From IMG/VR virus record IMGVR_UViG_3300037502_000646, positions 1 through 23,898 of that record: a stretch of 23,898 bases of DNA; one strand, written 5' to 3'. The notes under the pieces were generated by a model. That model was not told where the DNA came from. It saw only the letters and a list, made by a program, of their open reading frames with translations, and ran no database searches. The DNA is from a virus. Below are positions 1 through 9,314 of the stretch, in pieces. Made by a program: the position numbers and the translations under genes. How positions within the stretch are numbered: the first letter of the stretch is position 1; each line of letters opens with the position of its first letter.

Positions 1-2
1 TA

Positions 3-545
3 GGTGAAAAGGCGCTAAGTAAAACAAACATCTTCAATACTTGGGACTTTATTCCTAAACGACCCGAAAGGTTTACGAACTTTGTTTATGGGTTGGACTT
101 CGGTTACAATCACCCGACGGCTTTAATGCGTGTTTATTGGTGTGACGGTGACATTTATATTGAACCCGTTATTTATGAAAGCTATTTAACGACAAGCGAA
201 TTAATTGAGCGCTTTAAACAACTAAACATTGAACAAACGGTTGACATACTTGCCGACTATTCAAGACCCGAAATAATTGCCGAAATGCAAAACGCAGGGT
301 TTAACGTTAACAACGCAAACAAGAACGTTAAGAGTGGAATCAATGCCGTTAAGACTTTCAAGGTGTGGTGTCAAGAAGACGACAACTTGAAAAAAGAATA
401 CAATAATTATAAGTGGAAAAAAGTCGGCGACAATATAACCGACGAACCTGTTAAGCTTTACGACGATGCAATGGACGCCGTACGTTATGCTGTGATGTTC
501 ATTAAAGAAATGTACTATACGGATGACTCGTATTTAACCTTGTAA
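3..545 (+). CDS. terL: Terminase large subunit, C-terminal nuclease domain (5' truncated by window)
   Basis: The reading frame is open from the left edge, so the gene starts outside the window; a TTG inside the frame at 93 is not a credible start. The visible 180 residues match the RNase H-fold nuclease domain of phage large terminases, which cuts concatemeric DNA during packaging while the N-terminal ATPase (not in view) translocates it into the prohead. The three acidic positions of the fold are visible: Asp in GLDFGYNHP (codon 96-98), Asp in ADYSRPE (codon 254-256), and the late DDAMDAVRYA helix (about 463-490). The spacing fits the Terminase_3C/6C type. A promoter-like motif begins immediately after the stop codon, so the next gene probably starts a new transcript. 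Confidence 0.9.
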   Translation, partial: GEKALSKTNIFNTWDFIPKRPERFTNFVYGLDFGYNHPTALMRVYWCDGDIYIEPVIYESYLTTSELIERFKQLNIEQTVDILADYSRPEIIAEMQNAGFNVNNANKNVKSGINAVKTFKVWCQEDDNLKKEYNNYKWKKVGDNITDEPVKLYDDAMDAVRYAVMFIKEMYYTDDSYLTL

Positions 546-576
546 AACACGAATCTTAATTTACTATTATAAGATA
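546..576 (+). promoter_or_regulatory. Putative phage late promoter, copy 1 (leaderless start of tail gene)
   Basis: AACAC at 546-550, a 14-nt spacer, TATTAT at 565-570, then AAGAT and the A of the ATG at 576. The same arrangement occurs at 4708, 10607, 13178 and 21952. If TATTAT is the -10-like box, the transcript would start at or next to the start codon. The motif starts directly after the terminase stop. Confidence 0.55.
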
Positions 577-1991
577 TGGCAATAACAACTATAAACGAAC
601 CGTTCGACCGAACACCCGCTTACAACCCTATTAAGTTTTTGTACAACTCAACGAACAAAAACAACCTTGGGTTTAAATATATCTTTGACGTTTACGAAAG
701 TGGGACTTCAAACAAGATAGCTGAATATCGAGTTTTACCAAGATACTCCGATGGCTACGGTGAAATAGATTTAAGTAAGTTATTACAAAACAAAGTAAGT
801 TACGACTTTGACCAGTTGTTAACAGAAAGCGACCCAGCAACTAACTCTTATTACAAATACGATTTGAAGGTCGGCGAAGAATTTGTTACCTCGTATACGT
901 ACACGGCTAACCTAGTTAACAACGGAGGTAACGTTCAAATAACGCCAACGGTTGCGCATACTTTTGTTGTAGGTGACCAAATCATTTTAAATGCTGGTGT
1001 TGCGAACTCGGCTATCAATGGACTTTGGACAGTTATTGCGGTAAGTGGAACAACGAACTTTACAATAAATGCTTTATTTGCTAACGTGCTGAATCCAACT
1101 GATAACGGAAGCGTAAGTTATGCCGACAATCGAAAGACGGTAACACGAGATATTGTAACTGAATCAAATAAATATGTTTTTAACGGTGCTATCCCTTGGG
1201 CTAACTTCAGGACTTATAACCAGTCTCAGTTTATATTAAACGGAAACACGGATAAGTTATTAACAAACATTCCAACAACGGGCTTCAAAGTAACACCTAC
1301 ACAAGACCTTTGGGTTAATATAATGAATAACTTTGTCACTACTGGCTTTATGGTGTTTGGTAATTCGGATGGCGACATTTTCGCAAAGCCAATAACAGAC
1401 AACGCCTTAATAACTCAAGTCGGGATTGGTATTAATAACCTTGGAACACTTACGCCGTTAGTTGGAACGTTGCCATTAATTAAACCAACAACTACTTATT
1501 ATTCTTTTGTTTATACTGATTCCAGTTACAACGACAATTCTTTAATTTACACTATTGACGTTGATAGGCGCTGCGTTATTGAACCTTTCGAAATTGCTTT
1601 CTTAGATAGGTTAGGTTCGTTCGGTAGTTTCGCTTTTCAGTTGAGGGCTTACGAACAAGGTAACGTTCAAAAGACGACGTATAAACAAGACGTTACTGGG
1701 TTTACAGATAGTGGAATGTGGACGTATGGAACGGACGAAAAGGGAACTAGGGTAATTAACCCAACCGTTACAAAGACGATACAATTAAACACGAACTGGT
1801 TAACGGTTGAAATGGATAATTACTTTCAGGAGTTAATGACATCACCCGAAGTTTATATTAAAATAGGCTCAAAATATTACGCTTGTATAGTTCAAGAAAA
1901 TAGTTTCGACGTGGCAAGGCAAAAGAATAAGAATTTAATTAAGCATTCAATTAGTGTGATGCTTTCAAACCAAGATTCGATAAATGGTTAG
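576..1991 (+). CDS. Putative tail-tip protein with an inserted beta domain
   Basis: A 471-residue protein without a signal peptide or membrane segment. I do not recognise an enzyme. Its position after terminase, overlapping by 8 nt the start of a larger fibre-like protein and upstream of the tape measure, suggests a virion tail-tip or distal tail component. Residues about 112-185 look like an inserted beta domain of the type seen repeatedly in phage tail proteins (and resembling the FCCH fold of E1 enzymes): HTFVVGDQIILNAG, then INGLWTVIAVSGTTNFTI. The rest is beta-rich, with many aromatic and Asn/Thr residues. The ATG at 576 is chosen because it abuts the conserved TATTAT motif. The function is inferred from context only. 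Confidence 0.6.
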   Translation: MAITTINEPFDRTPAYNPIKFLYNSTNKNNLGFKYIFDVYESGTSNKIAEYRVLPRYSDGYGEIDLSKLLQNKVSYDFDQLLTESDPATNSYYKYDLKVGEEFVTSYTYTANLVNNGGNVQITPTVAHTFVVGDQIILNAGVANSAINGLWTVIAVSGTTNFTINALFANVLNPTDNGSVSYADNRKTVTRDIVTESNKYVFNGAIPWANFRTYNQSQFILNGNTDKLLTNIPTTGFKVTPTQDLWVNIMNNFVTTGFMVFGNSDGDIFAKPITDNALITQVGIGINNLGTLTPLVGTLPLIKPTTTYYSFVYTDSSYNDNSLIYTIDVDRRCVIEPFEIAFLDRLGSFGSFAFQLRAYEQGNVQKTTYKQDVTGFTDSGMWTYGTDEKGTRVINPTVTKTIQLNTNWLTVEMDNYFQELMTSPEVYIKIGSKYYACIVQENSFDVARQKNKNLIKHSISVMLSNQDSING

Positions 1992-4707
1992 GATACAATT
2001 AGAAAATGGATACCTTGACGTAAAGGACGGGACTGCATTTCCGTTAAACTTTCAAGTAGGTGACATTCGTGACGTGTCAACACGTAAAGGAGCGTTTAGT
2101 AAAACGATAGTTCTTGAGGACACAAAGAACAACCACGACCTTTTAAACCACTATTACGACGTAAACATTGAAGCGGGAACGTTCGACATAAACACGATAA
2201 CAAAATGTAGCGTAATTCAAAACGGGATTCCTGTAATGGAGGACGCAAGTCTTCAGTTAATTTCAGTTAAGAAGACACAAACAAACGACGCTTATGAACA
2301 ATCGGTTACTTACGAAGTTTTAGTTAAGGATAGTCAATCGGATTTCTTTACCGAACTTGGCGCGAGAGAGTTAACCGATTTGAACTTTAGTGATATGACC
2401 CATTTGTACACTTCAGCGAATGTTGTAGCAAGTTGGTCGCATACGGTTGCGGATGGTTATAAATACGTCTTGCCTTATTCGGGTGACAACTTTTACCCGC
2501 TCAAAGAAATGAAGCCTGCGGTTTATGCAAAGGTTTATTTTGATAGGATATTCGAGGCGGCTGGATTTCAATATACGTGGTCGACGTTAAGCGCAGCGTA
2601 TTTCGATAAATTGTTAATTCCTTATAATGGGGACGTTGAATTTTTAGACTTTACGGTTTACGCCGTTGAAGCTGACGAGCAAAGAAATATAACTTACAAC
2701 ACGACACCGCCGGGGCAATCGGTAAGCTTTACCGAAAAACTAGACAATTGGAACGAAACCCAAGACCCTTTTTTATTATTTGACCCTTTAACGGGAACTT
2801 ACACAAACACGCTTACGGTAGTTCAAGGTAGTTCAATCGACTTAACTTTTCAATGTTACTATGATATTGATTTAAACAACACTTCGGGAGCGACGGCTTA
2901 CTTAAACGCAATCGGTGGTGGTGGTAACCCTTTGAGTTATTTTTATGCACTTAGGATTCAAATATACGTAAATGGTGTTTTAAACACGGAGACAAATTTA
3001 GCGTCATTTATTGCAACTATTGACGCATTCAGAACAAGCGGAACAAACATACCAAACGGAATTACGAATTTAGGTTCGTTCAATAGATTAATTAACTTGT
3101 CCGTTTCTAACTTAAACGTTGGTGACACGGTTGAAGTTTACGCAGGTGTTCAAGTTGAGACTTACGTCCCGCAGGGTTCAAATGGTTATTTAAGGTGGCA
3201 AACAATCGGAGGGGTTAATACGGCTTTTGTTGAAACTGAAATAAATAACTTTGATGTAGTTATGAAAATAGTTCCGTCAAATAACAACCTTGCAACGGGT
3301 GCGGTAATTGACCCGACTTACTGGATACCTAAAAAAATAAAGCAATCGGATTTCGTTAAGTCTATTTTCACAATGTACAATCTTTACACGGAGATTGACC
3401 CCGATAACCCGAATAAACTAATACTTTCACATCGTGATGATTATTACGACGCAGGGCAAGAGAAAGACTGGACTTTAAAACTAGCAAAAGACCGAGAACA
3501 AGACCTTAAATTTTTACCTGAAATAACATCGAAGCGTTTAATCTTAACTTACAAAGAAGACAAAGACCAACCCAACGTTAGTTACTTTGATGCGACAAAT
3601 GAAATTTACGGACAAGTTGAATACATCTTCGAGAACGAATATGTTAAGAACGTAGACAAAAAAGAAATTATCTTTTCACCTACGCCAATGGCGAAAACGG
3701 TATTTAATGCGGTTGTTCCATTGATTGCAGGTGCCGCGCCAAAGACGAATATTAGAATACTTTTCGATGGTGGAATGTTCGGTTGTAACCCGTTTAATAT
3801 TTACGACTACGGAACAACGGGACAAATCGGTTTAACACAATACCCGTCAATAATTCACTTTGACAATCCAGACGTTCCAACCTTTGACCTTAACTTCGGG
3901 GTATGCGATTATTATTTTTACCAACAAAACGTTTTAACCAATAACAACCTTTTTAATTTATATTGGCGTAGAACGATAGGACAAATTGATACGGGTAAAA
4001 TGTTAACCGCTGAATTTGATTTAAGGGAAACCGACATTGCTACATTAAAACTAAACGACAAGATTCGAATAGACAATTCTTGGTGGAATATAAACAAGGT
4101 AATTGATTACGATTGCAACAACCCAAGGTTAACGAAAGTTGAGTTATTAAGCGTTGACACTGAAATCGACTTTGCTAACTTCCAAACTGGACACCCTATT
4201 TTTCCAACTATTTCGGAGGTGGGTAATATTACAACCCCAATTATAAACTCAAACAATGAAAACACGAACGTTATAAGTTTAGGAAGTAACGCTTTAGTAT
4301 TCGGACAAGGTAACGTTATTCAACAAGGTTTTCAAGGTGTGGTTATTGGTAATAATAAATCGGTAAGTTCAGGTGATAGTGGAATTTGGACGGACAACTT
4401 AAACGGAAAATCTTTAAGTAACTGGCAACCTAATTCTTTAGTTTATAACCCTACATTAATAGACCAAGACTACACACTAACCGCAGACGATACACTTATA
4501 ATTTCGGACGGTGCAGCTTTGGTTAACGCAACGCTTCCAGCGGTTGGGAACTTTGGCAAAGTTTACGTTATTAAAAACATTTCAACGTTTCAAGTTGACG
4601 TTCAAGGAACAGGTGGAGACTTAATCGACGGAGCGTTAACTTACACTTTAAACCAATGGGACGCGGTTACGGTTGTTGACTACGGGACGCAATGGCTAAG
4701 CGTTTAA
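1984..4707 (+). CDS. Large tail fibre/tail-tip protein with trimeric C-terminal region
   Basis: A 907-residue protein whose ATG overlaps the upstream stop by 8 nt, so the two are translationally coupled. The N-terminal ~120 residues (DIRDVSTRKGAFSKTIVLED and following) form a compact beta/alpha region that probably docks to the tail. The middle is long and beta-rich. Residues about 760-805 hold short repeats of the trimeric autotransporter head type (SLGSNALVFGQGN, then GVVIGNN), and residues about 830-907 resemble fibre tip domains (DYTLTADDTLII, ATLPAVGNFGKVYVIKN). This order, a docking domain followed by a trimeric stalk and a small tip, fits a host-recognition fibre or central spike. No catalytic motif was seen. 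The family has a flavobacterial-phage flavour, but no formal domain name can be assigned by eye. Confidence 0.6.
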   Translation: MVRIQLENGYLDVKDGTAFPLNFQVGDIRDVSTRKGAFSKTIVLEDTKNNHDLLNHYYDVNIEAGTFDINTITKCSVIQNGIPVMEDASLQLISVKKTQTNDAYEQSVTYEVLVKDSQSDFFTELGARELTDLNFSDMTHLYTSANVVASWSHTVADGYKYVLPYSGDNFYPLKEMKPAVYAKVYFDRIFEAAGFQYTWSTLSAAYFDKLLIPYNGDVEFLDFTVYAVEADEQRNITYNTTPPGQSVSFTEKLDNWNETQDPFLLFDPLTGTYTNTLTVVQGSSIDLTFQCYYDIDLNNTSGATAYLNAIGGGGNPLSYFYALRIQIYVNGVLNTETNLASFIATIDAFRTSGTNIPNGITNLGSFNRLINLSVSNLNVGDTVEVYAGVQVETYVPQGSNGYLRWQTIGGVNTAFVETEINNFDVVMKIVPSNNNLATGAVIDPTYWIPKKIKQSDFVKSIFTMYNLYTEIDPDNPNKLILSHRDDYYDAGQEKDWTLKLAKDREQDLKFLPEITSKRLILTYKEDKDQPNVSYFDATNEIYGQVEYIFENEYVKNVDKKEIIFSPTPMAKTVFNAVVPLIAGAAPKTNIRILFDGGMFGCNPFNIYDYGTTGQIGLTQYPSIIHFDNPDVPTFDLNFGVCDYYFYQQNVLTNNNLFNLYWRRTIGQIDTGKMLTAEFDLRETDIATLKLNDKIRIDNSWWNINKVIDYDCNNPRLTKVELLSVDTEIDFANFQTGHPIFPTISEVGNITTPIINSNNENTNVISLGSNALVFGQGNVIQQGFQGVVIGNNKSVSSGDSGIWTDNLNGKSLSNWQPNSLVYNPTLIDQDYTLTADDTLIISDGAALVNATLPAVGNFGKVYVIKNISTFQVDVQGTGGDLIDGALTYTLNQWDAVTVVDYGTQWLSV

Positions 4708-4738
4708 AACACGAACGAAATTTTTCTATTATAAAATA
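4708..4738 (+). promoter_or_regulatory. Putative phage late promoter, copy 2 (tape measure operon)
   Basis: AACAC at 4708-4712, 14-nt spacer, TATTAT at 4727-4732, AAAAT, then the A of the ATG at 4738. The whole 30-bp intergenic region closely matches that before 576: both begin right after or within the previous stop codon and share AAAACACGAA and CTATTATAA. Confidence 0.55.
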
Positions 4739-7014
4739 TGGCAGGTACGATAAACGTAGGTACTATTCAAGTCGGAGGGCTTAAAGAACTCAAAGCGGAA
4801 TTAAAAGCGGTTCGTGACGAATTATTAAACGCTACCGACCCGAAAAGAATGCAAGAACTCGCGGAAGCGGCGGGTGGTTTAAAAGATAGGATTGCCGACG
4901 CTAACGAACAAATTTCAACTTTTGCTAGTGGTTCAAAGTTTGAACAAATAACTAATTCATTCGGTAGTTTACAAGATTCGTTAATGAACCTCGATTTTGA
5001 AGAGGCTGCCGACAAAGCTAAAATATTTCAACAAACAGTTACCTCAATAAGTCCCGAAACAATTTCAAACGGTTTAAAAGGTTTAACGTCCACAGTTTCG
5101 ACATTAAGTAAAACGTTTGTTCAGTTTGGAATAATGCTTTTAACTAACCCTATATTTTTATTGGTTGTTGCTATTACCGCAATTGTTGGAGCAATAGCCG
5201 CTTTAATGAATGCACTCGGAATACTTCAACCAATACTTGACGTAATCGGTGCGGTGTTTGGTTTTATTGGTGATGTTATAAATATAGTAATTGACGCCAT
5301 TAAAGAATTCCTTTCTTGGTTTGGTATTGGTGAGGGTGCAGCGGAAGAGGGTGAAGCGAACGCCGAGGAACGCCATAAAAACGAAATGCGCAGACGTGAA
5401 GAGTTAAGGGCAACACGTGAAATGAATTTCAATAACGAACAAGCGGAGATTCAAAGAAAAATTGACTTAACGAAAGCCGAGGGTAAAAGTACTGAAGAAC
5501 TTGAAAAGAAAAAATTACTAGCGTCAATGCGCTATCAATTATCTATTCAAAAAGAATTACAACTTCGTGCCAAGGTAATGGACGCTTTAATAGCCGAAAT
5601 TGAAATGTCAGATTTGGACGCAGAAATAAAAGGGCAGGTTCTTGACGATTACACTAAAAAACGTGACGAAGCTCGTAAAGGTGCGAACGATGCGTTTAAT
5701 TCAATAGCGGATTCTTACAATCAATTACAAATAATTGAAGCAACTGCGTCAACGGAGTCGACAACTAAGGCAGCGGAAAATAATAAAAAACGAATTGAAG
5801 ACCGAAAAGAAGCGTTAGAAAAAATTGCGGAATTAGAAGAAAAATTTAGATACAACCAACTAAGCGAACGCAAACAAGAACTTGAAGACATTGACGCAAA
5901 TTACAAAGAAGCGTTCCAGTTAGCGAAAAAATACGGACAAAGTACGGCAACTTTATTAGCAAATTACAACGCAGAAAGACAAGCTGTTAATGACAAGTAC
6001 GACAAAGAAGAAGCGGAGAAAGCAAAAGAACAAGCGGATGCCCTTAATTTATTACAACGTGAACTTAATTATAAAACGCTAAGTGAAAACGAAGCTAATA
6101 GGCAAAAAGAAATTGATTCGTTAAATGATTGGTATAAAGAAAAACTGGAGCTATATAAAGACGATGCAACAACAACTAAACAACTTCAAGAACAACAACT
6201 ACTAGACCAACAAGCGTTAACGGAAAAATACGCAAAAGAAGACGCCGAAAAACTAAAAACATACAACGACCAAATCACGGCACTAAAAAACGAACTTAAC
6301 CAAGTAGGTTTAAGCGACGAAGAAATCGCACGTCAAAACGAAAGGGCAGCTTTAGAAAATTGGTACACTGAAAAAATGGAACTTGCAAAACTAGACGCTG
6401 CGGTTCAAGAAGAAATTCAGTTAGCCTACCAACAAAAGAAAATGGAGTTGTTAAAAGCCGACCGAGATGCCGAAGTTCAACTAGCAATCGAAAAGGGAAA
6501 CGCCGTCGCAGACGCTACAAAGACGGGAATAACCACCGTTAACGACGTTATCCAAGCTTTCGCAGGTGAAAGTGAAAAGCAACAAGAGAAAGCCTTTAAA
6601 ATTAACAAGGCTGCAAATATAGCGATGTCAGTAATTGACACTTTAAAAGGTGCGGTTGCAGCTTACACTTCGCAAATAGTTGCAGGTGACCCGACTTCGA
6701 TTATAAGGGGTGCAATTGCGGCGGCAATGGTTACGGCTGCGGGAATAGCTAATATTAAAAAGATTGCATCAACACAATTCAAAGGGGCTTCGGCTTCGGG
6801 TGCGCAAGGCGGTGCAGGTTCTTCGGGTGGTGGTGGTGTTCAACCTGCAACACCTCAAACTAATTTGTTTGGACAAGCTAACCAAATGAACACGCTACAA
6901 GGTGCGCAAAGTGTTGAAAGCCAACCACAAGTTGTTAAGGCGGTGGTTGTTGAAAGCGACATAACAAGCTCACAAAGTAGAATTAAACGAATGGAAGAAA
7001 ACGCAACACTATGA
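4738..7014 (+). CDS. Tail tape measure protein
   Basis: A 758-residue protein that sets tail length and is threaded through the tail tube. The N-terminal ~100 residues are helical. Residues about 128-196 form a strongly hydrophobic stretch with several membrane-like helices (IFLLVVAITAIVGAIAALM and following), as expected for a tape measure that inserts into the host membrane. Residues about 205-570 are a charged coiled coil containing about three related ~75-residue units starting near 373, 447 and 524 (LSERKQ, LSENEA, LSDEEI). A second hydrophobic helix region lies at about 620-680, followed by a Gly/Ser-rich tail. At about 0.15 nm per helical residue the tail would be roughly 100-110 nm long (inference). 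Its stop overlaps the next ATG by 4 nt. Confidence 0.85.
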   Translation: MAGTINVGTIQVGGLKELKAELKAVRDELLNATDPKRMQELAEAAGGLKDRIADANEQISTFASGSKFEQITNSFGSLQDSLMNLDFEEAADKAKIFQQTVTSISPETISNGLKGLTSTVSTLSKTFVQFGIMLLTNPIFLLVVAITAIVGAIAALMNALGILQPILDVIGAVFGFIGDVINIVIDAIKEFLSWFGIGEGAAEEGEANAEERHKNEMRRREELRATREMNFNNEQAEIQRKIDLTKAEGKSTEELEKKKLLASMRYQLSIQKELQLRAKVMDALIAEIEMSDLDAEIKGQVLDDYTKKRDEARKGANDAFNSIADSYNQLQIIEATASTESTTKAAENNKKRIEDRKEALEKIAELEEKFRYNQLSERKQELEDIDANYKEAFQLAKKYGQSTATLLANYNAERQAVNDKYDKEEAEKAKEQADALNLLQRELNYKTLSENEANRQKEIDSLNDWYKEKLELYKDDATTTKQLQEQQLLDQQALTEKYAKEDAEKLKTYNDQITALKNELNQVGLSDEEIARQNERAALENWYTEKMELAKLDAAVQEEIQLAYQQKKMELLKADRDAEVQLAIEKGNAVADATKTGITTVNDVIQAFAGESEKQQEKAFKINKAANIAMSVIDTLKGAVAAYTSQIVAGDPTSIIRGAIAAAMVTAAGIANIKKIASTQFKGASASGAQGGAGSSGGGGVQPATPQTNLFGQANQMNTLQGAQSVESQPQVVKAVVVESDITSSQSRIKRMEENATL

Positions 7015-8642
7015 CAAGTTATTACGGACTATTAAATAAACTTGAAACGTTCTTTAACGCTCACATTCAAGTTAAAAAATTTGGTGGTGAATTTAGAGAG
7101 CAAATGCCAAACTTCTCAACACTTGACGAACGTTACCCTTTAGTGTATGTTGTTCCAACTTCTGAAATTTCAGGAATGAACACGAACGTTTTCACGCTTG
7201 ACGTTTATTGCGTTGACATTATTCAAAAAGACCGCGCCAATATAAACACAATTTTAAGCGATACTCAATTAATATTAAACGACCTTTATTTATATTACAC
7301 CGACGGGAACGATTTAAGTATTGATATTATTTCAGACCCTACAATGACACCTTTAAACAACTTCGACTTGGATTACGTTGCGGGGTGGGTTGGAACTTTT
7401 ACGTTTGAGGTTAACCAGTATTCAGTTTGTGAGATTCCTTTAGAACCTATTACACCCGTTGTAGTTGAATGCTTACCTGCTAGTTATTTAGTCGAATACG
7501 AAAACGGAACTGACATTCAAAGCGGAACAATACCAAGCGGTGGAAGTTTAACAATACAAGTTCCAGACCCTGCAGTTTGTGACCCTGCAACCTACGAAAT
7601 AACCGACACCGATTTAAACGTACTTTATTCGGGTTCAATACCAAGCGGTGGTAATTTAGACCAAGTTATTCAAGATTCAGTTGTTAGTAATTCAAACGAC
7701 ACTTATTTAACTAATGTTTTAAGCGAACAAAATTTAGAACTTCCAGACGTTACATTTACGATTGAAAACACGAATGCTTTAGTTGTAAATTCGGCAGTTG
7801 TTCCAAGTGTAACAAATCAAACTTTAATTGCACCTGACGGACACGTTCACCTTAAAAAAGAAAACGACGGAACGATAACAAACATTTTTCCTGCAAGTGG
7901 TGAAACTGAAATTTACTACGTAGCCAACAATGACTTAACGGTTAACAACGCTTTTCCTTTTGACATTCACGCAACGGAATCTTTAGACATACGTTTAAAA
8001 GACCAAAACAACGCAACGTTAAACCCTACTAGCGTAACCCATAACAACAACCAAAACCACGTTGACATCGTTATTAACACTTCGTCTTTTGCTCCAGTTG
8101 GTGCAACCTTAATGAAGACGGGACAAACAACAAGTTACAGAACGGGAGACGATGGCGACATTGAGGCAGGGCGTGCAACTTCGTTTTCTGTTTTATCATC
8201 AAACAATCCATTTGGAAACACGAATAGATTCACTGACGAATTAGGAGGTCAAACGTACACTAAAAATATTGTTATTGATTGGTCAACTTACAACGGAACA
8301 AACGTGTTAGGTTATTACCGAGTTGTTAACGCTTCAGATGTTACTTGGAACACGGCAATAGATTCGGCTTTAGCTTTGTCAATAGTTGGTTATACAACGG
8401 GTTGGAGGTTACCAAACAAAAGAGAAATCGAAAACGTTTGCAACTATCAATTAATTTCGCTTTTAAACTACGCACCTTTTAATATAAACAATGGAGTTTG
8501 GACTTCAACAACATACCTAGCCTCCACGACAATAGCTTACATTCTTTCGCAATCTTGGGTTAATTTAGTAGCAAAAAGTGGTTTAAGTGGTCGTTGGATA
8601 GCAGTTAGAACTTTCACGGTAACAGGTACAACTTTAACATAA
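7011..8642 (+). CDS. Tail-terminator-like protein fused to a C-type-lectin-like (DUF1566/Lcl_C) domain
   Basis: A 543-residue, apparently multi-domain virion protein. Residues 1-145 are an alpha/beta domain (VYVVPTSEISGMNTNVFTLD, then YVAGWVGTFTFEV) resembling small tail-completion or terminator proteins; this is inferred. Residues about 165-225 carry a duplicated short unit (SGTIPSGGSL near 170, SGSIPSGGNL near 206) and an Asn/Thr-rich linker. Residues about 225-360 are beta-rich, with LIAPDGHVHLKKENDGT. The C-terminus, about 400-540, has the hallmarks of the DUF1566/Lcl_C fold (TGWRLPNKREIENV, GVWTSTTYLAS, RWIAVRTF), a C-type-lectin-like binding domain. It probably decorates the tail and binds a receptor or glycan. 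It follows the tape measure with a 4-nt overlap. Confidence 0.55.
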   Translation: MTSYYGLLNKLETFFNAHIQVKKFGGEFREQMPNFSTLDERYPLVYVVPTSEISGMNTNVFTLDVYCVDIIQKDRANINTILSDTQLILNDLYLYYTDGNDLSIDIISDPTMTPLNNFDLDYVAGWVGTFTFEVNQYSVCEIPLEPITPVVVECLPASYLVEYENGTDIQSGTIPSGGSLTIQVPDPAVCDPATYEITDTDLNVLYSGSIPSGGNLDQVIQDSVVSNSNDTYLTNVLSEQNLELPDVTFTIENTNALVVNSAVVPSVTNQTLIAPDGHVHLKKENDGTITNIFPASGETEIYYVANNDLTVNNAFPFDIHATESLDIRLKDQNNATLNPTSVTHNNNQNHVDIVINTSSFAPVGATLMKTGQTTSYRTGDDGDIEAGRATSFSVLSSNNPFGNTNRFTDELGGQTYTKNIVIDWSTYNGTNVLGYYRVVNASDVTWNTAIDSALALSIVGYTTGWRLPNKREIENVCNYQLISLLNYAPFNINNGVWTSTTYLASTTIAYILSQSWVNLVAKSGLSGRWIAVRTFTVTGTTLT

Positions 8643-8647
8643 AAAAT

Positions 8648-8881
8648 ATGACTTATAAATTTGAACAATTCAATGTTGAAATAATTAACCCTACGGTTGA
8701 GGTGGTTAATGTAATCGACAACATAAACACGAAAACTTGTAATGTTGACGTTTTACTAACTACGGACACAGCACAATTTGGTGTAACTTTAAACGGGTTT
8801 ACTTATTTGGAAACTTGGGACGATGCGGACGTTGTTAATTGGGTGGGTATTGAATTACAAAAATACGTTGTAAATGGCTAA
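8648..8881 (+). CDS. Small putative tail-associated protein
   Basis: A 77-residue acidic, beta-rich protein without membrane segments, starting 5 nt after the lectin-like fusion and overlapping the HK97 gp10-like gene by 8 nt. It has alternating hydrophobic strands (FNVEIINPTVEVVNVI, CNVDVLLTTDTAQFGVTLNG) and a Trp-containing C-terminal helix (ETWDDADVVNWVGIELQKY). The tight packing within the tail operon suggests a small virion or assembly protein. I do not recognise the family. Confidence 0.6.
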   Translation: MTYKFEQFNVEIINPTVEVVNVIDNINTKTCNVDVLLTTDTAQFGVTLNGFTYLETWDDADVVNWVGIELQKYVVNG

Positions 8882-9314
8882 GTTTAAAGTAAAATACGCA
8901 ACTCGAAACAAGTTAGCTAAAGCCTTACAAAAAGAAGTTAGGCAATTAGGATTAATTGACACGGGTGCGCTTTATGATTCGATAAGGGTTTCCGCAATGA
9001 CGGGAGACAAACTAAACGAATTAAACGTAACTATAAACGCCCTATATTATTATTTATTTCAAGACAAAGGTGCAGACCTTTGGAACGGTGGTGTAATTAC
9101 ACCTCAAGACATTACTCAAAAATGGGTAAATAGTTCAAGTGTTCAAGCTATTTTTGGTGAAATTTTAGGCGAGTATATTGCGTGGCAATTTGAAAACTAC
9201 CCTTTACTACAAATGGCTACAATATTAAACAACCCACAAATAAAAATAGGCTTTAATTTATACGGTGACCCTAGCGGAAAATGGAATTTACAAATACCTC
9301 CAGGTTCTTATTAA
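8874..9314 (+). CDS. HK97 gp10-like tail/neck component
   Basis: A 146-residue protein. The N-terminus is basic and helical (FKVKYATRNKLAKALQKEV), followed by DTGALYDSIRVSAM, the signature-like 'D-T-G-x-L-x-x-S-I' pattern of the HK97 gp10 / minor tail family, and then a beta segment with NALYYYLFQDKGAD. Members of this family join head and tail or close the tail tube. It is the last gene of the tape-measure operon; its stop overlaps the stop of the convergent minus-strand gene by 4 bp, and no terminator is visible between them. Confidence 0.65.
   Translation: MAKFKVKYATRNKLAKALQKEVRQLGLIDTGALYDSIRVSAMTGDKLNELNVTINALYYYLFQDKGADLWNGGVITPQDITQKWVNSSSVQAIFGEILGEYIAWQFENYPLLQMATILNNPQIKIGFNLYGDPSGKWNLQIPPGSY

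Noticed and set aside
8200-8642. Variable region of a diversity-generating retroelement
   Set aside because: The fold fits, but no reverse transcriptase, template repeat or adenine-biased copy is visible in this window.
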